Origin: an uncultured bacterium
Lineage (GTDB): Bacteria; Methylomirabilota; Methylomirabilia; Rokubacteriales; CSP1-6
Direction of reading: 5' to 3'
NCBI GenBank assembly: GCA_946479205.1
Contig: CAMLFJ010000125.1
Span: forward strand, 1-8,026
Length of the DNA: 8,026 nucleotides
Part shown: piece after piece, positions 1-6,021 of the stretch
Layout of the letters: each line of letters begins with the position of its first letter
Position numbering within the stretch: the first letter of the stretch is position 1
The notes under the pieces: generated by a model
Seen by the model: the letters and a program-made list of their open reading frames with translations, nothing else
What the model was told of the DNA's origin: nothing
Database searches by the model: none
Program-made: the position numbers and the translations under genes

Positions 1-1241
1 TCAAGCAGGAGCGCTACGAGCTCACGGATCGCCCGGAAGACGCCGACCTGATCCTACTCAATACCTGCTCGATTCGCGAGAAGGCGGAGGACAAGGTCTT
101 CTCCCAGCTCGGCGCGCTGCGCCACCTGAAGCGCGAGCGGCCGGATCTGGTCATCGGGGTCATGGGCTGCATGGCGCAGCTGCAGAAGGGCCGGATCCAG
201 GAGCGCGCGCCCTACGTGGACCTGGTCTTCGGCTCGCCCGCGATCGCCCGGGTCGCCGAGCTGGTCGGCCGCGCCCGGCAGGGGCGGGGGCCGGTGCTCG
301 AGACCGGCGAGGGCGCGCTGGTGAAGATCACCGCGCGGCCCGAGGGCGGCCCGCGTCTGAAGGCATTCGTCACCGTGATGGAGGGCTGCGAGAAGCACTG
401 CACGTTCTGCGTCGTGCCCACCACGCGGGGCCGGGAGCGCAGCCACGCGCCCGAGGTCATCGTCGAGGAGATCCGCGCGCTCGCGGCCGCCGGTTGCCGC
501 GAGGTCACGCTGCTCGGCCAGACCGTGAACGCCTACGGGCGCGATCTCGATCCGCCCACCGATCTGGCCGCCCTGCTCGAGCGGGTCAACGACATCGACG
601 GCATCGAACGCATCCGCTTCACGACGTCCAACCCCTACAACCTCACGGCCCGGCTCATCCGGGCGCTCCGCGACGTGCCCAAGGTCTGCGAGTACCTGCA
701 CCTGCCGCTGCAGTCGGGCTCGGACCGCGTGCTCGACCGGATGAACCGCGGCTACACCCGCGCCCGCTACCTCGAGCTGATCGCCGAGCTGCAGGAGACG
801 GTACCGGACCTCGCGCTCTCCACCGATCTCATCGTGGGCTTTCCCGGGGAGACCGAGGACGATTTCGCGCGGACGGTGGAGATGGTCGAGCGGGTGGGCT
901 ACGACAACGTCTTCGCCTTCCGCTACTCCCGCCGGCCGGGCACGCCCGCGGCGGAGATGGACGATCAGGTGCCGGAAGAGGTCAAGGCCGACCGCAACCG
1001 CCGCATCCTGGACACCGCGACCCGCGTGGGCGCGGCGCGCAGCCAGCGTCTCGAAGGCCAAACCCTCCCCGTCCTGGTCGACGGGGTCTCGCGCAAGAAC
1101 GCGGGCGAGGCGGCCGGGCGCACCCGTTGCAATCGAGTGGTGAACTTCGATCCCCGGGGCCGTGACCTGCTGGGCCGCGTGGTGCCGGTGCGCGTGGTCC
1201 GCGCCCTGCCGCACAGCCTCCGTGGGGAGCTAGAGGCCTAG
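1..1241 (+). CDS. miaB: tRNA-2-methylthio-N6-dimethylallyladenosine synthase MiaB (5'-truncated by window edge)
   Basis: Radical-SAM methylthiotransferase that adds the 2-methylthio group to isopentenylated A37 of tRNAs reading UNN codons; cytosolic. The frame is open from base 3, so the gene starts upstream of the window; 412 residues are visible. By comparison with E. coli MiaB (474 aa), some 25-30 N-terminal residues are missing, including the first UPF0004 cysteine. Counting from the codon at base 3, the other two UPF0004 cysteines are C22 (in NTCSIREKAED) and C56 (in MGCMAQ). The radical-SAM motif CxxxCxxC is C129, C133 and C136 (CEKHCTFC), followed by VVPTTRGRERS. The last ~65 residues (from about GQTLPVLVDG) fit a TRAM RNA-binding domain. 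The NTCSIREKAEDKVFSQLG signature is typical of MiaB rather than of the RimO or MtaB relatives. An ATG at 162 opens the same frame but would delete the N-terminal cluster-binding domain, so it is not the start. The next gene follows 10 bases after the stop. Confidence 0.97.
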   Translation, partial: KQERYELTDRPEDADLILLNTCSIREKAEDKVFSQLGALRHLKRERPDLVIGVMGCMAQLQKGRIQERAPYVDLVFGSPAIARVAELVGRARQGRGPVLETGEGALVKITARPEGGPRLKAFVTVMEGCEKHCTFCVVPTTRGRERSHAPEVIVEEIRALAAAGCREVTLLGQTVNAYGRDLDPPTDLAALLERVNDIDGIERIRFTTSNPYNLTARLIRALRDVPKVCEYLHLPLQSGSDRVLDRMNRGYTRARYLELIAELQETVPDLALSTDLIVGFPGETEDDFARTVEMVERVGYDNVFAFRYSRRPGTPAAEMDDQVPEEVKADRNRRILDTATRVGAARSQRLEGQTLPVLVDGVSRKNAGEAAGRTRCNRVVNFDPRGRDLLGRVVPVRVVRALPHSLRGELEA

Positions 1242-1245
1242 GAGG
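1240..1245 (+). promoter_or_regulatory. Shine-Dalgarno sequence for the DUF151 gene
   Basis: AGGAGG lies 6 bases before the ATG at 1252 and shares its first two bases with the TAG stop of miaB. A ribosome terminating on miaB would stop on top of this site, which favours coupled translation. It fixes the start of the downstream gene. Confidence 0.8.
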
Positions 1246-1251
1246 CGCACC

Positions 1252-1785
1252 ATGTGGCTGGAGATGAAAGTGAAGGGGCTCGCGCTCGACCCGCTCTCCA
1301 ACATGCCCATGATCATCCTCCGCGACGAGGAGGAGAAGCGCTCCCTCCCCATCTGGGTGGGTCTCTTCGAGGCCAACGCCATCGCGCTTGAGCTGGAGAA
1401 GATCTCCACGCCCCGGCCCATGACGCACGACCTGATCAAGAACATCCTGGAGTCGCTCGACGCGCGGGTGCAGAAGATCGTGGTCAACGACCTCCGCGAC
1501 AACACCTTCTACGCGGTCATCCACCTCCGCCTGGGCAGCGCCGACATCACGGTGGACTCGCGGCCGTCCGACGCGATCGCGCTGGCCCTGCGGGTGGGCG
1601 CGCCGATCTTCGTGGAGGAGGACGTGGTCCAGAAGGCCCGCAGCGTCGAGGTCGCCAAGGAGACCGAGATCGGCACCGGCAAGGGCGACGACCAGGCCAA
1701 GATCAAGGAATGGCTCGAGTCGCTCAAGCCGGGCGACTTCGATCGGATCGAGCGCGGCAAGGACCCGAAGAGCCCGGACGAGTAG
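1252..1785 (+). CDS. Bifunctional nuclease (BFN/DUF151) family protein
   Basis: 177 residues. The first ~135 match the DUF151/BFN domain: MKVKGLALDPLSNMPMIILRD near the start, the core LPIWVGLFEANAIALELE (residues about 32-49) with the family's hallmark I-W-[IV]-G pattern, then RPMTHDLIKNIL and DSRPSDAIALALRVGAPIFV. The remaining ~40 residues are a charged tail (KIKEWLESLKPGDFDRIERGKD) of the sort often seen after this domain in bacteria. Plant members have been described as having combined RNase/DNase activity. The role of bacterial members is not settled, so the nuclease name is inherited rather than shown here. The start is secured by AGGAGG at 1240-1245. A miaB-DUF151 pairing recurs in several bacterial groups (recalled knowledge), which suggests a housekeeping role linked to RNA metabolism; that link is inference. 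The protein has no signal peptide or membrane segment and is expected to be cytosolic. Confidence 0.94.
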   Translation: MWLEMKVKGLALDPLSNMPMIILRDEEEKRSLPIWVGLFEANAIALELEKISTPRPMTHDLIKNILESLDARVQKIVVNDLRDNTFYAVIHLRLGSADITVDSRPSDAIALALRVGAPIFVEEDVVQKARSVEVAKETEIGTGKGDDQAKIKEWLESLKPGDFDRIERGKDPKSPDE

Positions 1786-1788
1786 TGG

Positions 1789-2937
1789 ATGCGGGTCGGG
1801 CTGTTCACCAACAACTACCTGCCGTTCCGCGGCGGGGTCGCGACGGCCGTCGAGACCCTGCGGCAGGGGCTTGAGGCGCTCGGCCACCGGACCTGGGTCT
1901 TCGCGCCCGCGTCCCAGCCGCCGCAGGCCGATCCGCCCTACGTCTTCCGGTATCCCTCGATTCCCGCGCCGACCTATCCGGGCTTCTCGTTGCCGCTGCC
2001 CGTTTCGCGGCGCCTCGGCCGGTTCGCCCGCGCGCTCGACCTCGACGTCGTCCACGTCCACCATCCGTTCCTGCTGGGCTTGACCGGCCGGCGCCTCGCC
2101 CGGAGCCAGCGGCGCCCGCTCGTGTTCACCTATCACACGCGCTACGAGAAGTACGCGCACTACGTGCCGCTGCCGCCGCGGCTGGTGCGGAGCCTCGCGG
2201 TGCGGCTGGCCTGCCGCTTCGCCGACACCGCGGACCTCGTGGTCGCGCCCTCCGAGCACGTGGCCGACACCCTGCGGCGCCGGGGCGTGGCCGCGCCGGT
2301 CGCGGTGATCCCCACCGGGGTGGACCTCGATCTCTTCAGCCCGGCCAGCCGCGAGCGCGCCCGCCGTCGCCTGGGGCTGCCCGGCGACGGGCTGATCTGC
2401 CTCTACACCGGGCGCCTCGATCGGGAGAAGAGCCTCGAGCGCGTGCTCGACGCCTTCGAGTCGGTGGCCGCCGCGGTCTCCACCGCCACCCTGCACCTGG
2501 TGGGCAAGGGCAGCCACAGCCAGGCGCTCGAGGCGCGCGCGGCCGCGGGGCGCGCGCGGCGGCGCATCGTCTTCCACGGCGGGCTCGCCCGCGAGGCGCT
2601 GCCCGATTACTATCGCGCCGCCGATCTCTTCCTCTTCGCGTCGGAGACCGAGACGCAGGGGCTGGTGCTGGCCGAGGCCCACGCCTGCGGGCTGCCCGCG
2701 GTGGCGGTGCGCGCCTCGGGCGTGGACGAGGTGGTGAGCGACGGGCAGACCGGGATCCTCACCAAGGCGGAGACCGGCGAGATGGCCGACGCGGCCATCG
2801 GGCTCCTGCTGGACGCGGGCCGGCGCGCGAGCATGGGCCAGGCGGCGCGACGGCTCGTGGAGACGCGCTTCGCGGCGCCCCGCCAGACCGCGGCCATGGT
2901 CGCGCACTACGAAGCCCTCCAGCTCCGGCGGGTCTGA
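1789..2937 (+). CDS. GT4-family glycosyltransferase (GT-B fold), possibly acting on a lipid acceptor
   Basis: 382 residues, the normal length for a GT4 retaining glycosyltransferase. The N-terminal Rossmann domain starts MRVGLFTNNYLPFRGGVATAV, with the glycine-rich loop GGV at 15-17. The linker motif is IPTGVDLDLF (174-183). The C-terminal donor-binding domain has YTGRLDREKSLE (206-217), where R209 and K214 are the usual diphosphate contacts. The catalytic EX7E motif is E288 and E296 in ETQGLVLAEA. The segment YHTRYEKYAHY (115-125) resembles the acceptor-domain motif of diacylglycerol 3-glucosyltransferases, so a lipid acceptor at the inner membrane face is plausible but not proven; other GT4 enzymes share similar strings. 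The donor sugar cannot be read from sequence. The ATG lies 3 bases after the DUF151 stop, with no strong Shine-Dalgarno, so translation is probably coupled. The gene ends in TGATG, shared with the next start. Confidence 0.92.
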   Translation: MRVGLFTNNYLPFRGGVATAVETLRQGLEALGHRTWVFAPASQPPQADPPYVFRYPSIPAPTYPGFSLPLPVSRRLGRFARALDLDVVHVHHPFLLGLTGRRLARSQRRPLVFTYHTRYEKYAHYVPLPPRLVRSLAVRLACRFADTADLVVAPSEHVADTLRRRGVAAPVAVIPTGVDLDLFSPASRERARRRLGLPGDGLICLYTGRLDREKSLERVLDAFESVAAAVSTATLHLVGKGSHSQALEARAAAGRARRRIVFHGGLAREALPDYYRAADLFLFASETETQGLVLAEAHACGLPAVAVRASGVDEVVSDGQTGILTKAETGEMADAAIGLLLDAGRRASMGQAARRLVETRFAAPRQTAAMVAHYEALQLRRV

Positions 2938-3203
2938 TGGCGCCGCCGGCCGGCCGTAACCTGCGGGTCGGATTCCAGAGCGACTGGGATCCGAACACCG
3001 CCGGACCCGGGCACCAGGGGCTGCTCTCGTGGGACCCCCGCGTACGGACGCTGCTGCGGGTGCTCGTGTCCTACCCGGAGGTGCGCTACATCCTGCCGGA
3101 CCGCATCAGCCTCGAGCTCTCCGCCGATCCGCGCACGCTCGAGACCATGGCCCGCTTCCTCGAGCGTCTGGACTGGCTGGTGCGGCGGGTGGCGGTGAGC
3201 TGA
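2937..3203 (+). CDS. Hypothetical 88-residue protein
   Basis: I do not recognise this protein. The ATG shares its A with the TGA stop of the glycosyltransferase gene (TGATG), a typical coupled junction, and the stop lies 18 bases before the ligase gene. There is no signal peptide, membrane segment, metal-binding motif or cysteine. The first ~25 residues are polar and glycine/proline-rich (GRNLRVGFQSDWDPNTAG). The remainder looks like a compact alpha/beta unit: WDPRVRTLLRVLVSYPEVRYILPDRISLEL, then a probable amphipathic helix, TLETMARFLERLDWLVRRV. The exact fit between two real genes and the third-position G/C preference support its being coding. An overlapping frame (about 3029-3217) is arginine- and alanine-rich and looks like a shadow. 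No function is proposed. Confidence 0.62.
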   Translation: MAPPAGRNLRVGFQSDWDPNTAGPGHQGLLSWDPRVRTLLRVLVSYPEVRYILPDRISLELSADPRTLETMARFLERLDWLVRRVAVS

Positions 3204-3221
3204 GCCCCCGGCCGTGAACCC

Positions 3222-4532
3222 ATGATCTGGAACCGCGACGCCGAGACCGCCTCCCGCCCCACCATGCGGGCGCTCCAGACCGAGCGGCTGCGGGCCACCG
3301 TGGCCCGGGCCCGCGCGCGGGTGCCCTTCTACCGCGATGCGCTCGCCGCGGCGGGCGTGAAGGACGAGGCGGTCACGCTCGACCGCCTCGCGGAGCTGCC
3401 CTTCACGGTGAAGGACGATCTGCGCCGCCACTACCCGTTCGGGCTCTTCGCGGTGCCGCGCACCGAGGTGATCCGCATCCACGCCTCCTCGGGGACCCGC
3501 GGCAAGCCCACCGTGGTGGGCTACACGCGGCACGACCTCGGCGTCTGGCGGGAAGTCATGGCGCGGGCCCTGGCCGCCGCCGGCGCCGAGCCGGGGCAGC
3601 TCATCCAGATCGCCTACGGCTACGGCCTCTTCACCGGCGGCCTGGGCTTCCACGACGGCGCCGAGCACATGGGCCTCACGGTGGTGCCGGTCTCCTCGGG
3701 CAACACGCTGCGCCAGATGCTCCTGCTGCAGGACTTCCGGCCGCAGGGCCTCGCCTGCACGCCGTCCTTCGCGCTCTACATCGGCGAGAGCCTGCGCGAG
3801 CAGGGGAGCGACCCGCGCGCGATCGGCCTGGCCTACGGGCTCTTCGGCGCGGAGCCGTGGACCGAGGCGATGCGGGCCCAGCTCGAGGCGCTCTGGGGCT
3901 GCCCGGCGGTGGACTTCTACGGACTCAGCGAGATCATCGGCCCCGGCGTGGCCGGCGAGTGCGTGGAGGCCCGCGACGGCCTGCACGTCAACGAGGATCA
4001 CTTCCTGCCCGAGATCGTCGACCCGCGTAGCGGCGCGCCGCTGCCCGCCGGGGACGAGGGCGAGCTCGTGCTGACCTCCCTGACCAAGGAAGCGCTCCCG
4101 ATGATTCGCTACCGTACCGGCGACGTCACGCGGCTCGAGCCCGCGCCCTGCCGCTGCGGGCGGACCACCGTGCGGATGGCTCGCGTCAAGGGGCGCACCG
4201 ACGATATGCTGATCATCAAGGGGGTCAACGTGTATCCCTCGCAGCTCGAGGCGGCGCTCCTGACCGTGGTCGACCTGGCCCCGCACTACCAGCTCGTGGT
4301 GGACCGCCGCGAGGCCTTCCCGACCCTCGCGGTGCACGTGGAGCCGGACGAGCGCGTGGTGCGCGACTGGGGCGGCTTCGAGGCCGCGCCGGCCCGGCGG
4401 GCCGCGCTGTCCGCCCAGGTGGCCGAGTGCCTGCGCGGCCACCTCGGGCTCAATCCGGAGATCGCGGTCGTGGCCCCGAAGACCATCCCGCGCAGCGAAG
4501 GCAAGGCGGTGCGAGTCGTGGAAAGGAGATAG
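3222..4532 (+). CDS. paaK: Phenylacetate-CoA ligase-like AMP-forming enzyme (PaaK family)
   Basis: 436 residues, the usual length of PaaK enzymes, which convert phenylacetate or another aryl/alkyl acid with ATP and CoA to the acyl-CoA and AMP in the cytosol. Motifs in order: N-terminal VPFYRDAL (34-41); ATP-binding P-loop ASSGTRGKPT (88-97); YGLSEIIGPGVAGEC (233-247), typical of PaaK; YRTGD (297-301) with the ATP-ribose-binding aspartate; the CRCGRT segment (310-315); hinge KGRTDDMLIIKG (323-334); and the C-terminal domain VNVYPSQLEAALL (335-347). K428 in IPRSEGKAVRV is placed as the catalytic lysine of the adenylation conformation. Substrate specificity cannot be read here: the family includes ligases for 2-aminobenzoate, coumarate-like and other acids, so the symbol marks the family. 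The ATG is 18 bases after the previous stop, with no convincing Shine-Dalgarno. The neighbouring PaaA-like gene supports a role in aromatic-acid catabolism (inference). Confidence 0.92.
   Translation: MIWNRDAETASRPTMRALQTERLRATVARARARVPFYRDALAAAGVKDEAVTLDRLAELPFTVKDDLRRHYPFGLFAVPRTEVIRIHASSGTRGKPTVVGYTRHDLGVWREVMARALAAAGAEPGQLIQIAYGYGLFTGGLGFHDGAEHMGLTVVPVSSGNTLRQMLLLQDFRPQGLACTPSFALYIGESLREQGSDPRAIGLAYGLFGAEPWTEAMRAQLEALWGCPAVDFYGLSEIIGPGVAGECVEARDGLHVNEDHFLPEIVDPRSGAPLPAGDEGELVLTSLTKEALPMIRYRTGDVTRLEPAPCRCGRTTVRMARVKGRTDDMLIIKGVNVYPSQLEAALLTVVDLAPHYQLVVDRREAFPTLAVHVEPDERVVRDWGGFEAAPARRAALSAQVAECLRGHLGLNPEIAVVAPKTIPRSEGKAVRVVERR
4523..4528 (+). promoter_or_regulatory. Shine-Dalgarno sequence that sets the PaaA-like start
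   Basis: AAGGAG sits 6 bases before the ATG at 4535, inside the last codons of the ligase gene. It is the best ribosome-binding site in the window. It decides in favour of ATG 4535 over an in-frame ATG at 4427, which would add 36 residues of low-complexity proline/arginine-rich sequence overlapping the ligase C-terminus. Confidence 0.85.
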
Positions 4533-4534
4533 AC

Positions 4535-5359
4535 ATGGCGGAGCGTGACGAAGCCCGGCTGCTGGCCCGCATCGAGGCGGGGGAGCGCATCGAGTCCCCC
4601 GACGAGATGACCGAGCCCTATCGCGAGAACCTCATCCACCTCATGACCATGCAGGCCGACTCGGAGCTGGCGGGCGGCTACGGCTACGTGCCGTGGATCA
4701 CCCGGGCGCCCGGGGTGGAGGAGAAGCACGTGGTGGCGCAGATCGTCAAGGACGAGCTCCGCCACGCCACCGTCATGTACGGGCTCCTCGCCGACCTGGG
4801 CGTGGACGTGGACGCGCACGTGCGGGCCCACGACGAGGCCTTCACGATGCGGGTCGCGGACGACGCCGACATCGGCACCGCCCGGATCACCGCCGACAAG
4901 CGGGTCAACATCTTCTACTACCCGATCGACACGTGGGCCGACTTCATCTTCTTCAACTTCTGCATGGACCGCGGGGCGGGGCACCAGCTCGAGGACGTGC
5001 GCACCTGCTCCTACGGGCCCTGGGTGCGCGCGATCGAGGGCATCTTCAAGGAGGAGAAGTTCCACATTCGCCACGGCGAGTTCTGGGTGAAGCGTCTCGC
5101 CGAGGACCCCAAGACCCGCGACGAGGCACAGGCCACGCTCCACAAGTGGTACATCCGGACCATGAACATCTTCGGGCGCCCGGGTTCGGCCAAGAACGTC
5201 CTCTACCGGAAGTACCGACTCAAGCTGCGCGACAACGACGAGGTCCGCCAGACCTTCGCCCGCGAGGTGGCGGAGAAGGCGGGGGCGGTCGGGCTCACGC
5301 TGCCCGAGTGGAACCCGGTCTGGGAGCGCCTGCCCGAAGAGGCGCAGATCCCCGGGTGA
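4535..5359 (+). CDS. PaaA-like di-iron protein of the phenylacetic acid catabolic family (PaaA_PaaC fold)
   Basis: 274 residues; E. coli PaaA has about 309. PaaA is the oxygenase subunit of the multicomponent monooxygenase that epoxidises phenylacetyl-CoA. The four-helix ferritin-like di-iron pattern is visible: E44 in SELAGGYGYVPWITRAPG, a first ExxH at E74-H77 (KDELRHA), D145 in FCMDRGAG, and a second ExxH at E174-H177 (KEEKFHIRHGEF). The segments YPIDTWADFIFFNF (129-142) and TCSYGPWVRAIEGIFKEE (157-174) closely follow the E. coli PaaA order, which has a CSYGPYARAM-type string before its second ExxH, so it is nearer to PaaA than to PaaC. Assigning the ligands is inference from the family. 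The start is fixed by the Shine-Dalgarno at 4523-4528, 2 bases after the ligase stop. No PaaB, PaaC, PaaD or PaaE gene is in the window, so the partner, the electron donor and the true substrate are unknown. It could act on a different acyl-CoA. Confidence 0.88.
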   Translation: MAERDEARLLARIEAGERIESPDEMTEPYRENLIHLMTMQADSELAGGYGYVPWITRAPGVEEKHVVAQIVKDELRHATVMYGLLADLGVDVDAHVRAHDEAFTMRVADDADIGTARITADKRVNIFYYPIDTWADFIFFNFCMDRGAGHQLEDVRTCSYGPWVRAIEGIFKEEKFHIRHGEFWVKRLAEDPKTRDEAQATLHKWYIRTMNIFGRPGSAKNVLYRKYRLKLRDNDEVRQTFAREVAEKAGAVGLTLPEWNPVWERLPEEAQIPG

Positions 5360-6021
5360 TTTCGCCGGGCCGGCTCGTCGGCATCGGGATCGCGCTGCTG
5401 GTGCTGGCCGGGACCGCGCCGATCGGCGCCCAGAGCGGCCGCAACGTGAAGGTCCTGCTGGAGGTCAGGCAGCAGACCCAGGCGGGCCGGCAGGGCGTGC
5501 AGGGGCAGGGCGGCGTCGTGGTGCAGGAGCGCCGCGGCGACACGCGGGTCCGCGGGCGGGGCGGGCTCGGGGTGGAGGACACCACCACCCGCGTCACCCG
5601 CTCCTCCGGGCTCTTCACGGTCGTGCAGGACGGCGGGGCGGGCTCCATCATGGTCGCGCAGGACGTCCCGTCCCCGCAGCTGGCCTACTATTACGACTAC
5701 GCGACCGGCAAGGGCTACGTCGCCCAGGGCGTCGCGTGGCAGCGCGTCGGCACCGCGCTCGCGGTGCGCCCGGTGATCCTTCCCGGCAACCAGATCCGGG
5801 TGACGCTGACGCCGGTGATCAGCTACTTCACGCCCGGGGGCGGGGGAACGATCGAGGTCGTGGAGGCCGCGACCGACGTGATCGTGCCCAGCGGCGGGCG
5901 GATGCAGATCGGCGGGAGCACCGGGAGCCTCCACGCGATGACCCGGCAGATCCTCGGCTACCTCGCGCAGCAGTCGTCGGAGGAGACCGCGCTGACCGTC
6001 ACCGCGACCATTCTCCCGTGA
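5356..6021 (+). CDS. Exported secretin-like beta-domain protein (secretin C-terminal homology, 221 aa)
   Basis: The start is the GTG at 5356, which overlaps the PaaA-like stop as GTGA. It gives a short N-terminus with one Arg, a hydrophobic core (VGIGIALLVLAGTA, 8-21) and a signal-peptidase I-like site after A25 (IGA-QS), so export is predicted. The mature part follows the order of motifs in the type II/III secretin C-terminal domain: VKVLLEVRQ (31-39), GSIMVAQDVP (96-105), VAWQRVGTALAVRP (126-139), IRVTLTPVISYF (147-158), then ATDVIVPSGGRMQIGG (172-187), which resembles the secretin ending of the V.V..GQTVVIGG type. Secretins are usually far longer and carry N-domains, which are absent here. 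A glycine- and arginine-rich stretch (44-71) may be flexible. No cysteine or lipobox is seen. Family membership is judged from pattern only; it may be a periplasmic or outer-membrane protein with no secretion role. Confidence 0.68.
   Translation: MISPGRLVGIGIALLVLAGTAPIGAQSGRNVKVLLEVRQQTQAGRQGVQGQGGVVVQERRGDTRVRGRGGLGVEDTTTRVTRSSGLFTVVQDGGAGSIMVAQDVPSPQLAYYYDYATGKGYVAQGVAWQRVGTALAVRPVILPGNQIRVTLTPVISYFTPGGGGTIEVVEAATDVIVPSGGRMQIGGSTGSLHAMTRQILGYLAQQSSEETALTVTATILP

Noticed and set aside
2530..2570. A run of GCGCGC repeats that could form a hairpin.
   Set aside because: It lies within the glycosyltransferase coding sequence, encodes an Ala/Arg-rich helix, and is what high G+C codon use produces.
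982..4442. Two very long antisense open frames (982-2907 and 2907-4442 on the - strand), and another at 54-1214.
   Set aside because: They lie opposite well-recognised genes, and their translations are rich in Arg, Ala, Gly, His, Asp and Val with no domain. High G+C suppresses stop codons in such antisense frames.
4427..4534. An in-frame upstream ATG that would lengthen the PaaA-like protein by 36 residues.
   Set aside because: It overlaps the conserved C-terminus of the ligase and adds sequence unlike PaaA. The ATG at 4535 has a strong Shine-Dalgarno.
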